From contig RCTD01000030.1 of the NCBI GenBank assembly GCA_014898415.1, positions 372,001 to 436,000 on the forward strand: 64,000 bases of DNA, given 5' to 3'. Below the pieces are notes generated by a model that was given only the letters and a program-made list of their open reading frames with translations, had not been told where the DNA came from and did not search any database. Shown here one piece after another: positions 21,983 to 33,800 of the stretch. How positions within the stretch are numbered: position 1 is the stretch's first letter; each line of letters opens with the position of its first letter. The stretch comes from Stromatinia cepivora (Eukaryota > Ascomycota > Leotiomycetes > Helotiales > Sclerotiniaceae). The position numbers and the translations under genes were made by a program.

Positions 21983-22685
21983 ACCTGTCTGCCACAATCT
22001 CATGATGATCTGGATTTGTCAGGTAGTTACAAAGACCACATAGATTCCTGAATTGTCCAACTACTAATGGAGGAGCAGCTTCATCGATTTTCCACCCCGT
22101 TTACCCCTCCCCTCGTATCAGCCAGGGAGGAATAATGCCGGCGAAGAGGAGCCATGTGGCAGGTGGTATTGTACTCTGTGTCTTACGTTGATCAACTTTA
22201 CACACATATTCAAGAAAAGCTGGAAAAACCTGCGAAATATTCCGCACATTGTAAGAGATGACGTTGGAAAACTATTGGAGAATGTAAAGTCGTTGTTTTA
22301 TTTTGCTTAGGCTCAATGCTGGATAGCAGCTTCGTATTCAGAGAAATTCATGAACATAAAGTTAATTATTTTTAATCTTCACCTGCCATCTTTCCCCCCG
22401 ATGCAGCTTTCTATTGTTGAATCTGTAGTGGGACTTTCATTATTTCATAGTTGTATGTAGTTGGGATAGTCGTCGTCTAACGGTGCTTACTCAGCATTGG
22501 CATCAATTTAGCTGTGCACGGACCACCATGAATATTAACCTCAATGCTCATCGAGGGGTGACTCACGGGTACCCTCTACCAGCGTTCTTTGGCCTTAATT
22601 TTGTAAAAGTTGGAAAGGATTTTGATTCATAGACCGTCCATCTCCTAAGGATTTCTGGAACGATTGGGACACAATCACTCCTATA
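21983..22685. other. Intergenic, nothing recognised
   Basis: AT-rich DNA without a motif-bearing frame, RNA fold or clear repeat. Confidence 0.4.
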
Positions 22686-23054
22686 ATGATCGAAGATAGT
22701 TCGCTATCGCTTCAATCTTGTGAAGATCATTCAAATCGGATGTTTAGCCATCCCGGCGGGCAAATCGGTCTCAATATATCAGTACGAGCTTTACGAAACC
22801 TGGGGTTCTATAATAAGTGTGGCATGTCCCCCGCCATTTCACCACCTCAACTCTCACATCCAGAATTATCCATAACGGGGCATAATTCCACATCGGATCT
22901 GGTAATCCCTACCAAATATGATACCCAGACTTGTCACTTGCACACATTGCACCTCCTCCATGTTCGCGAGGTTCGATATTTCTTCGGTCAGTATGACGAG
23001 AATTTGCGCATTGAAGTCGTAGTGATTAAGACCACAACTCCATTCGGAAACTAG
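22686..23054 (+). CDS. Orphan ATG open frame, doubtful
   Basis: A 122-codon frame beginning with ATG (MIEDSSLSLQSCEDHSNRMF...) and ending IKTTTPFGN. It contains no recognised domain, signal peptide or membrane segment. It lies in a gene-poor region with several decayed genes, so it may be a chance frame or a remnant. It is kept only because it is the longest ATG frame between 21.9 and 25.2 kb. Confidence 0.18.
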   Translation: MIEDSSLSLQSCEDHSNRMFSHPGGQIGLNISVRALRNLGFYNKCGMSPAISPPQLSHPELSITGHNSTSDLVIPTKYDTQTCHLHTLHLLHVREVRYFFGQYDENLRIEVVVIKTTTPFGN

Positions 23055-23705
23055 CCTACTTGTTCTCTGTTTTTCTTAATAATTCTCCTCCATACTTCTC
23101 TAATGTCTTCAGCAAAGATTCTAAACTTAAATATCAATTTTTTCATGTTTTCAAGCACATCGATCTCCTCTTCTATGTGTAGATCTTGAGATCACACCAG
23201 ATCAATCATTTGTTGCGGCATCTCTTGGCTTTCCTGTGATATACGAGTTATACTCAGATATTGAGATTGGCTCAAGGGTAGATGTTGTTTCGTCATATTA
23301 GGGATTTTTTGATAATAATGGGCTGGGATGGAAGCTGTGGTGATTTAAGGTTGTTTGAGGGAGGGATATCAAAAACAAGATCATCATGATATCTTCTAAA
23401 TTGTTTATGCTAAACAAGAATAATCCCTGCTAATGAGATTCGAGCTCAGCTTTCACCCAATCAAAAAGGTGAACTTACCTGTAATCACCAGACCTGGTAG
23501 AGCTCACTATTGTTTGACCGCCCTTGAAAGATTCGCACAACTTATTAACATTCTCGAAAATACAAGCAAACCTTTCAAAGACAACCAAACACTCAAATCC
23601 GCGGCAACCATCAAATCAACAAATTTATCTCCTTCAACAAAATTCCAGCCGTCTATCTAACTTTAAGTACCTACAGAGCTCTACTATACTTGATTCTCGA
23701 TCAAA

Positions 23706-24351
23706 ATGAATCCTCAAGGCAGTCACAGAAACCAGGACCAGTTCCGACTAGATTTCGAGTCCTAGCACGTGCATTGGAAAGAGGAATCACGGAGACAGGA
23801 TTTATGCGTGCTTATAACGAGATAGTTGCACGCGTTGAGACTACAGACCACGACTTGCCAGCAGAATTGCGTCAATCAATGGTAGAGCGCCGTGTATGGA
23901 TAAGATTTTGTGAGTAATAAATTGACCCATTTTGAAGCACATTTGTCTAATGAATAGTACAGTTGACCAGGAGCCATTTCCACCGCCGCTCGAGCTTCGA
24001 GTAGTGGATGGATTTATCGATCCGCTAGTGTCCCAGGAAGTTATTGAACAACCTCCAGCTTAGTCAGCAGATCGTCTCCGCCATCACCATAGTCAAGGAA
24101 GAGGTAGAGGACGCCAGCGCAATCAGGGTCATGAGAGTAGAAATATCAATCCAACCAATCCCAGGATGAGCCATGTAGAAGGCGCGCACAATTTCGGCCA
24201 TGGTTCAAATCGACGCGGACGTCAGCGTGGTAATTCGAATCTGCCGCAGAATATCCTGACACAAGGAAGTGGATCTCAGCAATCAGGAATACTACAAATC
24301 CCCTTAGACTTTCCAGTCAATACCTTCCAAGTCGAAAGCCTATCACCATAA
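23706..24351 (+). pseudogene. Broken arginine/glycine-rich protein gene
   Basis: ATG 23706 sits in strong fungal start context (TCAAAATGAA), but its frame closes after 19 codons. The protein-like frame lies in another phase: PTRFRVLARALERGITETGF, then a helical segment to RVWIRF (end 23909). A 53-nt GTGAGT...CAG intron follows, and then FDQEPFPPPLELRVVDGFID from 23963. So one frameshift separates the start from the body. A second lesion is TAG at 24061-24063 (probably from CAG). After it the same frame stays open for 95 codons of RG/Q-rich sequence (HHHSQGRGRGRQRN, SNRRGRQRGNSNLPQ) to TAA at 24349. RG-rich tails of this type often bind RNA. A second damaged copy of the N-terminal motif lies at 21.8 kb. 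Confidence 0.55.
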
Positions 24352-25443
24352 CTACTTCGGACAAACGCATCCCATTATGATGTTACAAGGCTCTTGTTGT
24401 TATCGTGTTTCAAGCAGGAATGGTCTCGTCCCAAGCAGTAAGCCCAGCGGGAGACACGCTGGAGATAGGCTCATGTTGATAAGAGCAGTATATCCCATTA
24501 GCAATGCATCTCATGGTTGGCGTAATAATATCGTACTCAATAGGGTTGTAAACTGTATAAATTTTCTCCCATACTTGGCACGTAATGTGAATTTGAAATG
24601 ATACACCTTCGCGTCGCTAAAGCACATTTCCTCCGACTTCCACTTTCCCTCCACACTCACCGCATAAAATAAATACCGAAAATTACTCTGGCGGTGTCAC
24701 CTTCCGCCAATTCGGATTCCGTAGATGGAGTTGTCCCACTTGGGCCTGGCGATCAACGCTGGAGTCAGAGTCTATCCAATCTGCAGCCGCACAATTCAAG
24801 CAATGGGTCTAGTCATCACGGCCCAATTTATAAAGGTTCTTCGCTCAAATTTGGACATCGAAATGGTATCAAACATCATTACTTTGAATAAGCACTGATT
24901 TTGAAATGTGACATCTACTTTTGCAATAATGACTATCAACAAACCTCAGGAAATCTTCAGCCAACCCTAATGTTGAGAATAGCAGCTACGGTAGAAAAGA
25001 AGATTCAATAGCTGGATCTTATAGATACTGTCCCAAAGCAATAGCTAACAGCAAACAACTTTGCGAGAGTATCACAAATCCCCTCTAAATCCCCTGGGTA
25101 CCCAAGGATCAATTGCTAAGAACAAACGTCTCACTATATCACAATCAAATTTATTACCTTTTGCATGCATCATTTGAACCTACTAAATCCCAGTGACATG
25201 AGCAAAGGTGAATATCTCAAGGTCGTTGCCATACTTTGACACGTGATAGAAGGGCTGCAAATACAAACCCACCAATACTCGTTACACTTCTTCCTCCCCA
25301 ACAACGCGACATCAAAGAATCCAAAAAATTCCCACAACTCACAATCACCAAAATTCGTAACAAAATCCTAATCTTACGTTATACAATACATTTGCCTCAA
25401 TTTATCTCAAGGAAAGAACATCTCGCGATAGCAACATTCAAAA
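24352..25443. other. Probable eroded 3' continuation plus intergenic DNA
   Basis: Short frames with Ser/Asn/Gly/Gln-rich composition (for example QRWSQSLSNLQPHNSSNGSS near 24800) may be leftovers of the broken RG-rich gene or low-complexity chance. The last 200 bases are C/A-rich and look like the leader of the zinc-knuckle frame starting at 25444. Confidence 0.35.
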
Positions 25444-25823
25444 TGAAACGCGACTCAAACGGAAAGCCGAACGCAAGAGTAGATCCGCTTGGATCCATTC
25501 TCCAGCCTCCAGATCTTCCCACAAGCCATGGCAACTATAGGAGTAGGCAAATCCCGCTCACAGAAATTATATGTTCAGCTTGCTGTGAGAAGGGACACGA
25601 CCTGAAGAGATGTGTTCTATCAATTGACGAATACGGACTCCTACAGGGATGTCCTCGATGCCAGTCGGTTGATCATCCATATGAACTCTGTCCAAATCCA
25701 AGAAAAAAGCCTGGAGATGATGTGCTTTATCTCTTGAAGATGCGCAACAACAAGCCTCCTTTCGCATATTCAAAATATATCCTTGGAATGGCCGAGTTTT
25801 GGAAACTTGACTATAGGCCATGA
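25444..25823 (+). CDS. Tandem zinc-knuckle (CCHC) protein
   Basis: ATG 25444 in context TTCAAAATGAAA opens 126 residues. It has two zinc knuckles of the CX2CX4HX4C type: CSACCEKGHDLKRC and CPRCQSVDHPYELC, 22 residues apart. Such paired knuckles bind single-stranded nucleic acid. The spacing and the following DDVLYLLKMRNNKPPF resemble lineage-specific zinc-knuckle proteins I associate with leotiomycetes. The reading frame stops shortly after. Immediately downstream, a second frame (YEGYRDPAWNNPEHI...) and then a third (the 25895 gene) carry protein-like sequence. This frame may therefore be the first exon, or a frameshifted N-terminus, of the larger downstream gene. I could not find a canonical splice pair that joins them. 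Confidence 0.5.
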
Positions 25824-25894
25824 ACACCAACCAGCCTGTGCAATTCGGGTTTTAGACGACTTCAACTTCAAAGGTTTCAAGTCGGATTGGCATT

Positions 25895-27376
25895 ATGAAG
25901 GATATAGAGACCCGGCGTGGAATAATCCGGAACATATTACAAATAGTATCTTTCGAGCACCCGGATATCAGACACGCCATCGAAATCAACCATCCCGGGT
26001 TCAAAGAAGACAAAATTGCCAATGCCGACCCAGCAGTACCGGCTACCATGATAAGTGATCTTCAAGAACAAGTTGGAGTTTTAGAAGTGGAGGTTAGGGA
26101 ATTGCGAGAAACGCTGGCTTTGTACCGGGAACGCTATGGTCCTTTGACGAGGGATAATTGGGTCACAGATGAGCCGTTGAGAGATGTGGATTCATATTCC
26201 GTCCAAGGCGATGTTGCAGAGGAACCTACTAGCCCTCGAGTCTACAATATGCGCGAAAGTCCATTCTATAGGTATGATGCAGAAGATAACGGTCCCAATG
26301 ACGAACAGATCGACAGCCTCGATCACCATCAAATGAACCACCCTAATGGCGAAGGTACACCACCCCGTAATAATCTATTTGATTCGAATGGTCGCAGCGG
26401 GAAAGACTCTGGCAAGGAAAACACAGCAATAACAGGGCACAATCGGCTTCTTGGTAGTATATACTCAAATTCATCTGCCGCTGCTCTACCACCACAGCCA
26501 AAAGTATCTGTCAGGGAGGAATCTATGTTTGGTAGCCTTACATCTTTCAATCCACCTACCCGGCCTCAACCACGAGTAGCTATGAGAGAGGAATCTATGT
26601 TTGGTAGTCAGATATCCTTCACGCCGCCTCCAGCTGCCCGCCCTCAGCCACAAGTAACTGTGAGGGAGGAATCTATGTTTGGTGGTCAAAATTCCTTCGC
26701 CCCACTTCCAACTACCCCACCTCAACGACAAGCTTCTGGAAGAGCAGAATCGATGTTTAATGGTAATGATGCATTGTTCGGCAATTCGCCTCTAACTGCC
26801 CGCCCTCAACCACAAGCTTCTGTTAAAGAGGATTCGATGTTTGGTAGTTCCTCTGGAGACGCAAACCAGCCGATACCTCAAACAGACTCATGGGGTATAC
26901 CAAATGAGCTACCAGAAACTTATCGCCAGCCACGAGTTTTTGACTCTGGGGCACCACATCAAACTTCTCAGCCTGATCAGAGAACACTTGAAAATAATGT
27001 CGAGCACGAAGAAAAAGAGCCTTCCCAACCTTCCAACCTAACTCGGAGCCCGCCTATTCCTATCATCAGCGTTACCGGTAACCTCCTCGGTGATCCAAAT
27101 TCGTTAAAGGCTCAGCAGGGTCATGCCAGGGCAGCAGCAATCGAAGCAGAGACTCATCCTGTGTACATAGCCAAGCCACCGAGGACAAGGTCTAATGGCA
27201 GAAAGGTTGGCATCTTTATCGACACTGAGAAGAAGCACCGAACAACTGGGGCGACACAATACTTTGATCGCGGTTGTTTCAATTGTGGTGGCAATCATGA
27301 AGGTTCGGCATGTAGGAAGGCCTGCATCGGTGTATACTATGAGAGACTTAGTACACCCTTGGGAATGATACTTTGA
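25895..27376 (+). CDS. Low-complexity protein with REESMFG repeats and a C-terminal zinc knuckle
   Basis: A 493-codon uninterrupted frame. Residues about 45-80 form a short coiled coil (ISDLQEQVGVLEVEVRELRE). A Ser/Asn/Pro-rich region follows. Five imperfect repeats of about 25-30 residues (26490-26860) each carry a proline/glutamine spacer (RPQP-Q) and the core V-REESMFGS or a variant (REESMFG three times, then RAESMFN and KEDSMFG). Near the end there is one more zinc knuckle, CFNCGGNHEGSAC (CX2CX3HX4C). The architecture suggests a nucleic-acid-binding scaffold with a short linear motif displayed several times. It has no signal peptide or membrane segment. The start is uncertain because the frame is open upstream to about 25850 and the preceding zinc-knuckle frame may belong to the same gene. 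Confidence 0.6.
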   Translation: MKDIETRRGIIRNILQIVSFEHPDIRHAIEINHPGFKEDKIANADPAVPATMISDLQEQVGVLEVEVRELRETLALYRERYGPLTRDNWVTDEPLRDVDSYSVQGDVAEEPTSPRVYNMRESPFYRYDAEDNGPNDEQIDSLDHHQMNHPNGEGTPPRNNLFDSNGRSGKDSGKENTAITGHNRLLGSIYSNSSAAALPPQPKVSVREESMFGSLTSFNPPTRPQPRVAMREESMFGSQISFTPPPAARPQPQVTVREESMFGGQNSFAPLPTTPPQRQASGRAESMFNGNDALFGNSPLTARPQPQASVKEDSMFGSSSGDANQPIPQTDSWGIPNELPETYRQPRVFDSGAPHQTSQPDQRTLENNVEHEEKEPSQPSNLTRSPPIPIISVTGNLLGDPNSLKAQQGHARAAAIEAETHPVYIAKPPRTRSNGRKVGIFIDTEKKHRTTGATQYFDRGCFNCGGNHEGSACRKACIGVYYERLSTPLGMIL

Positions 27377-27716
27377 GCGAAGATTAAATATGTGGCCCTA
27401 TTATTTAATACTTAGGACAATAGGGTGTGCTTTGTTTAACAACGTCGATGGGTTATTGTTCCGTGGAATAAGGGGTTTGGTAGATCAAGGAAGCTTTGGT
27501 GTGGAAAATAAAAGCGGTATTAGAAGAACTAGAGTAATAGATCAAGCAACACTAAAGACATGATATATTTGTATGATTCCTTCCAGTACATGCTAAAATT
27601 TACCACGCCACATTACACTTATGATGACTAAGCAAACATTTGCCCAAGCTCCACCTGCAGACCAGCCCTAGAAATTTTGGTCCCCCGCGTTCTACCAAGA
27701 TTCCCAATTATTCAAG
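27377..27716. other. Intergenic / promoter of the CX9C gene
   Basis: 340 bases, AT-rich, with the 3' end of the REESMFG gene on the left and the leader of the CX9C gene on the right. No other feature seen. Confidence 0.5.
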
Positions 27717-28732
27717 ATGGGTTGGTTCTGGGGTGATTCAAATGATGGTGATAAGGATAAACCTCAAGATCCTTTAAAGAATCTTGATCCAAGTTTACGA
27801 GAATTTCTCAAAAAGGAATCACCGGTCAAATACGATTCTACGAAGTCTATGGACACAACAGCTTCGTCGCAAACAAAAACGTCGGAGCCCACAACGACAA
27901 GTGCGACTGCTGAAGATCCTACCAAACCCAGTGTTCCTCCGCAGAGTTTATACCAAGACGGTCGCTACGCACATTTATGGAAAACATATCAACCACAAGC
28001 AGAAGTCGAGCAGGCAGCTAAATCAGATGCCGAAAAAATTCAAGATGTTATCGACGGATATAAGTACCGAAAAGCAGAGATTGGGAGAGCAGCTTTAGAG
28101 AATTGCGCCTTGGAACAATGGGATGTTAACGAGTGTTTTCGTTCAGGAGGATGGCAAGCTCGATTGACCATGTGCAGAGAGGAGAATAGGAAACTTGAGA
28201 GATGTTATACGATGCAAGGCGTAAGTTTTTGAATCCCTTACGCAAGGGAGGGCTCATCTGCTAATTGGTATAGAAATTCCTAAAAGCTTTAGGCTACCTA
28301 TCAACCTATGATCGTCCAGCCGAAGTCGATGAACAAATCCAAATGCACGCCGATACCTTATATCATCGAATGATCGATCAAGAAAAGCAAATTGAAGATG
28401 CCAAAGCAGAAGGAAGACCTGTACCTATATTTCCTCCCCTCATATCGAAAAGAACTGGACAAGCAGATTCGACGCAAGAAAATAATAAACTCAAGGCATC
28501 TGATCTTTCACCGAAGGTACAAGCTTCATTCAAAAAGCGACTTGAAGGTTTGAACGATGACGAGAGACAAATTGAGGAACGAGCAATTCAGGCTGAAATT
28601 GAAGCCGGTGAACAAGTTGCAGGCCAGTTAGGAAAAATTTATGAGAAACAGGATGAAGAACGAAGGCAAAGGAAAGAACAGGGTAGGGAGACTATCAGCG
28701 ACAAATTTTTCTCAATATTCCGTGGGAGATGA
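27717..28732 (+). CDS. Twin CX9C (CHCH-type) protein, probably mitochondrial
   Basis: Two exons (27717-28220, 28274-28732) with a 53-nt GTAAGT...TAG intron encode 320 residues. It starts MGWFWGDSNDGDKDKPQDPL, then a Ser/Thr/Pro-rich linker, then a predicted helical pair with cysteines spaced CX9C twice (CALEQWDVNEC and CREENRKLERC). This is the signature of Mia40-imported intermembrane-space proteins. The C-terminal half is a long charged helix (KKRLEGLNDDERQIEERAIQ) ending in ISDKFFSIFRGR. The protein is longer than classical small CX9C proteins. I do not know a specific name. The role is inferred as a respiratory-complex assembly or membrane-organising factor. Confidence 0.65.
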
Positions 28733-29726
28733 TGAACAATATGGTATGGCTGCGTGTGATTCGCACCCTCTAACCACACTCGCGCGCCGGGTTCTCGGTC
28801 TCAGAAATACAACGGTTATGATAGGAGGCAGCCATGAGGATGCACCACACCGTCGAAGCAGTTTTGAAAAAAGTTTCCTTTAAAAAGCTCACGGCTCAGT
28901 TGTTCTATGGTCTACATATACTTGAACTACATGTCTTATGAACTTCGATAATCGAGCAAGCACAGGTTGTGAACGTTCAGGAGCAGATTATGGAAATGTT
29001 TTTGGGAATGTTTTTGGAGATGTTTTTTAATACATTGAGGAATCTCAGAAACGCCCCTTCATTATATTTGGGACCCCATATCTATTGATAGCCTTGACCT
29101 GTATAGTTGTTGCCGTCAAATTGAACTCTTGACGATGGCATATGAAGATAGCACCGCCACTGCGCGAGGAAGTTACGAATAAGTAGATGTAACAATCCCC
29201 AATATTATACTCCTCGCTTCGAAGACGTGTGTAGCAATTTACGTTCCCCTTAACCCAGGGTGTTGTTTGCCATAAGAGAGGCCCTAATCACCATCATAGT
29301 CTACAAATGAGCAATTGTCATCATTCTTGATTGAATTTTGAAAACGATTCATGCTACCCCCTACCACTAGCCGACGGTCATATTTTCCGGGTAGAACTAA
29401 GGTTATCCGAGACGGGTACAAAACCGCATGTCATCTCGGAGGCCCAATCAGGAGACTTGCGGACCACAAGCCTTGGCTACTTACTGATGTCTTTGTTCCC
29501 AAACATTACTCAATAAAGTTGTCTACATATTCTTTAGAATCCCTTTCCGACAGAGTTGAGGAATCTTTACAGGGGAGATTATCACATGCTGAGCCATCCA
29601 AGATTTATTAGTGGCTTGGTCTGATGATATCCAAGAATACTAACACAACCAATTTCTTTAAAAGTCCTACATTCTCAAGATTAATCCTCCCATCATCTCA
29701 TCCATACTCAACTCATACTCATCTTC
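28733..29726. other. Intergenic, no supported gene
   Basis: About 1 kb with only short frames lacking motifs. Around 28990-29030 a TTTTTGGxxATGTT unit is repeated three times. The last 100 bases are CT-rich and likely form the leader of the PQ-loop gene. Confidence 0.45.
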
Positions 29727-30837
29727 ATGGATATCCCCATCGCGGCCAACATTCTCGGAACACTAGGCGCAATGTGTTGGTCCATCCAAGTTCGTGCCTC
29801 CCACCCATCCTCCGCCTATCACGTTTCCTCCCTTCCCCTCTCGGATACCAAACTCACCCTCTATAGCTTATCCCTCAAATAATCCTCAATTACACCCGAC
29901 ACCATACAATTGGACTCCAGCAATCTATGATGATGCTCTGGGCTTGTGCTGGTGTTCCATTGGGCGCTTTTAATATCGCGTCTGGATTTAATGTTGCGCT
30001 GTGGGTGCAGCCGCAGATATTGACTGTGTTGAGTTTGGTTACTTGGGGTCAGTGTTGGTATTATGGTAGGGTGTGTTTTTTTTTCTTTGTTTTTTTTGGA
30101 GATTTAGGGAGGGGAATGAGGAAGAGTTTGTGTGGGTTACTGACTGTGTGGTGTAGGGGTGGAATCTGAGGAAATGTGTTTTAATCACGGGGGCTATTGG
30201 GTTGGTTCTTGGGGGGGTGGAGGTAGCCTTGGTTGAGGGATTGAAGGTAGGATGTTGTCTATCAGGTTAAATGGTTATATTTACTCATATTTTTAACTAG
30301 GCCGGTCAACGTCGAGATCTCGAATGGCCAGTCATACTAATGGGTGTATTATCCGCTGTTCTCTTGTCCGCAGGTGTTTTGAGGCATTACTATGATATTT
30401 ATATTCATCGTACTGTCCGCGGTATTTCATTTATCTTTGTGGGCATTGATGCTGCTGGAGATGTTTTCTCTCTAGTTTCTATTTGTAAGTCTTTTTCTCC
30501 TTGATCGTCTATTCCAATCCATATTAACATCTCAGTCTTTCAATCACATCTCGATATACTTGGGATAGTGATATATGCATCCGAGTTTATTCTGTGGTGT
30601 GGAGTCTTTGCTTGTGGTGGATACTTTAATCTTCTACCTTGGATAAAAAGTAAAAATCAAAAGAAACGCGAGAATGAAGTCGGAGCTGAAGTTGGACATG
30701 GAACGACTGAAAGTGCGGTAGTGGTTGAAGAAGGCATTTCACATGACATTGAACTGGAAAGAATGAATTCTGCTGGGTCAAGAACAGTTTTCAGAACTCC
30801 TGGATCAGCAATAAGTGTAGATATAACAGATTCATAA
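29727..30837 (+). CDS. PQ-loop repeat membrane protein
   Basis: Five exons (29727-29789, 29867-30070, 30157-30246, 30301-30484, 30536-30837) close to 280 residues. The N-terminus NILGTLGAMCWSIQLIPQII contains a classical PQ dipeptide after helix 1. Helices follow (MMLWACAGVPLGAFNIAS, VQPQILTVLSLVTWGQCWYY, VLITGAIGLVLGGVEVALVE, WPVILMGVLSAVLLSAGVL). A second PQ-loop-like element with the pattern GISFIFVGIDAAGDVFSLVS and two more hydrophobic helices follow. The layout of seven helices with two PQ-loop units is that of the cystinosin/PQLC2/SWEET-related transporters, often vacuolar amino-acid exporters. The cytosolic tail is acidic. A GTGTGT donor was needed for intron 2 to keep the helices in frame. 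The substrate is unknown. Confidence 0.8.
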
Positions 30838-30884
30838 AGAAATTTTTGCTACGCCGGCCATCATATCCTTTGCATAACACACGC

Positions 30885-33800
30885 CTATTCTACAACCTCC
30901 CATTTTTCCTCGTCTCCTTCATCTACTACATCAACAGCATTGATTTCCGCCTTTAAACTCGGGCATTCCAATATGCCAATCGGTTTCACGTTATAATTAT
31001 CCGTCCACCAATCTCCAGCAGCTATTTCGATTAGTGAATGGTCACAGAGCAGAAAGGGGAAACGAGGAAAACCTACTTCTCCAGATATCCGGAGAACAAC
31101 CATTCGTGAGCCCATCGGGTAGATGAATATGCCCAAAAGAATTATACCGATTCCCAAAAGCTGTTATTGCAATCTTATGAGTTCCTGGTCCAAGTGATGT
31201 AATATCGAGCATTCGAGGTTGGAAAGCTATACATCCAAGTTTTTGTTCCGTATCAGCTAAAGCGACAACGAGTACTGGTGAAGAAAACTCCGGGACCGAG
31301 AGATAAATATTTGTGTCAGGACTCGTTGGTGGTAGGGAAACGTAACAGACGTATGTTAAGTTTCCAGCATAGAATGGAAGACCTTGTTTTGTAATATCTC
31401 CCCACAATATGGTCTTAGGTGGCTCGAGATGATATCTGCCGTGTTTGGTGCCAATGGAAAATTCTCCGAGCAAGTACAAACGTTCAATATTCGTAAGAAT
31501 TCCAAATGGAAAAGAGATTGTGAGCGTATTCGTCCCCCCCTTAATGGTATTGGCTGGTATCTTCAAAGTCTGAATATCTTCATCAACCCACCAACCATCA
31601 GCTTCCTGAGAATTCAACTTGGTGTCGTTTATACTTATTTCCATTGTTTTAGCATCTTCGAGAGCTAGTTTTGTTGGCTTATCGACATCAAACTCAGATC
31701 TAATAAGAAAACGCATGGTGACATGTGTCTTAGGATGTCTTTCTGAAGCCGGGATTGACCAAGGTTGTCTAAATGCAGCTCCTTTGCGAGGTATTCTTAG
31801 TCGATCCCGAATGATATTATCAATTTTAAGAACTTCAGTGGAATCTGACCAATGCTCATCAGAGCCTAGTTTGTAGGATGCGTAATCAAGCATGAGAACA
31901 TTTGGCTCAGAGAGTTCTACTCCTGCGAAAGTAACTTTGGATTCTAATAGAGGCGTCTTCTCCGAAGTTTTGATCAATGGTGAAACCTCTTTATTAGACT
32001 GCCCTGTCCTTGGTATTAATCGCATCAAAAGACTTGCGCATCCTTCAAACTTATACTGCATTTGTGTCCAACCACTTTCAAGGTGGCTGGGGACTGGACT
32101 TTCTTCTCCGGTGAAGGTGTCCATTTTAGAAATATCCCAATGGCCTTTCAGCTCGATCTTTGTCATGATTGGGAAATTACGATCTGTGTTACAGATGAAA
32201 ACAAATCTTTCCTCTCCATCTTCCCTCATCTGATACAACAGATTTTCGACGGAGGAGCTAGTCTCTCCTGTTACTCGAAGATCACGATACTCATTTAGTG
32301 CACACAAAATGTTTTGCTGACTCCAGAAGACATTGGTACAATGTTTTATGATAGGCTTCTGTGACGGGGGTATGGCATCGATTAATCTAGAGTATTTAAT
32401 TAGTATATCTCGACCAAGAATCATATAACCCAACAATTTCGGCTTGGACGGAGGTCAGTAGTAGATGAAGTTGTTACTCACTCAGGTGAACTTCCAGCAA
32501 TGATGACATGACCCCCAGCTTTCGAAAATTCTTGCAAAACTTTAAGAGTTGATGTCCTAATGGTACGTAGATTCGGCACAATGATCACTTCGTATTCACA
32601 AAATCCTACTGTCAGCTTCTTGCCTTTCTGATCCTTACTCACTTGAGTTGGCAATAAGCTCTCAGATATGAAATCAAAGTCAATTAAGCCGTGAAGTAAC
32701 CAGTTCGTGAGGTCGGAGAATGCACGATCACGAGACCCTGCTTCATCACCACTTTGATCAGGACCAAAGCATAACCAATAACTCTCGATAGGATGAATGA
32801 CCCCAACTCGAGTGACAGCTTTTCCTCGTGTCATTGCAACTCCAACTCTTGCAAAATGATCTTCGACATAACTATATTCTTTGTACCAAGGACTTTGATA
32901 ATTAATAGAAGCTGGGTAGTCTCTTTTCCCTTCTCCAGCCATGCTTAACCAAGCAAGGTGATGAACACGAAAGGTAATGCCAAGAGCTGCTTGCCAATCA
33001 CCACAACCTTTGTGACCCTCAAATGTAAAGTACCAATGAGTAACTCCGTATATCTCACACATTGTACCTCGATGACCCATTTGTCTAGAAACACTAGAAG
33101 CTTGCTTTGCAGTATTGTATTCGACACCATCAACAAGTAAGTCTATGCCCGGCATATCCATGTTTCGATAGCAACGCATGGCTTCACCCAGAGCTGTAGT
33201 TTGAGAGTAAAGTGTTGGCTCTTCCATCATGTGTCCATCTAGGTACAAATTAGTTTTCCGGCACCAACGACTAATTTGATCAATGAATGCGGAAACAAAT
33301 CTTTCACAGACATGATCATGATATCGATATCTTGATAAACTTGGTTTATCATCTGGAAGATTCCATATAACCTGGGGCAACGATTCCACAATATCGGCAT
33401 GGTACTCTTTCTTGAAACTTTCTGGCAAATCAGTTGTCCATGGAAGAAATATATCTTCGTTAGCTCGGGGATGAGGAAGACGTATTTTGGTAGCGAATTG
33501 AGGTTCATCCGTAAAGATGCAGGGTACAACAGTTCCAAATTTTTCGCCACATTTATCCTTATAAGCTTCATGCGTAATCTCAATAAAGCGAGCCATTGCA
33601 TCTTCGCTGAGAGTATCGATGTATGTTTGATCATTGAACCAAGATGAATTAGGATTCGTCTCAACATAGGCGTACCAGACATTGTCCCCAGATTCGTCTT
33701 CCTTCAAGATTCGACTTGATTTGATTGTACCATCATTATTCAACTCGATATCATACCTTGCTATCAGATGTCCATTCTCACTCCTGCTAGCTCTGGCTGA

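Noticed and set aside
25783..26058. 91-codon frame bridging the two zinc-knuckle frames as a separate gene
   Set aside because: Its start is not an ATG in good context and it overlaps both neighbours; it is treated as part of the frameshift or splice question at that locus.
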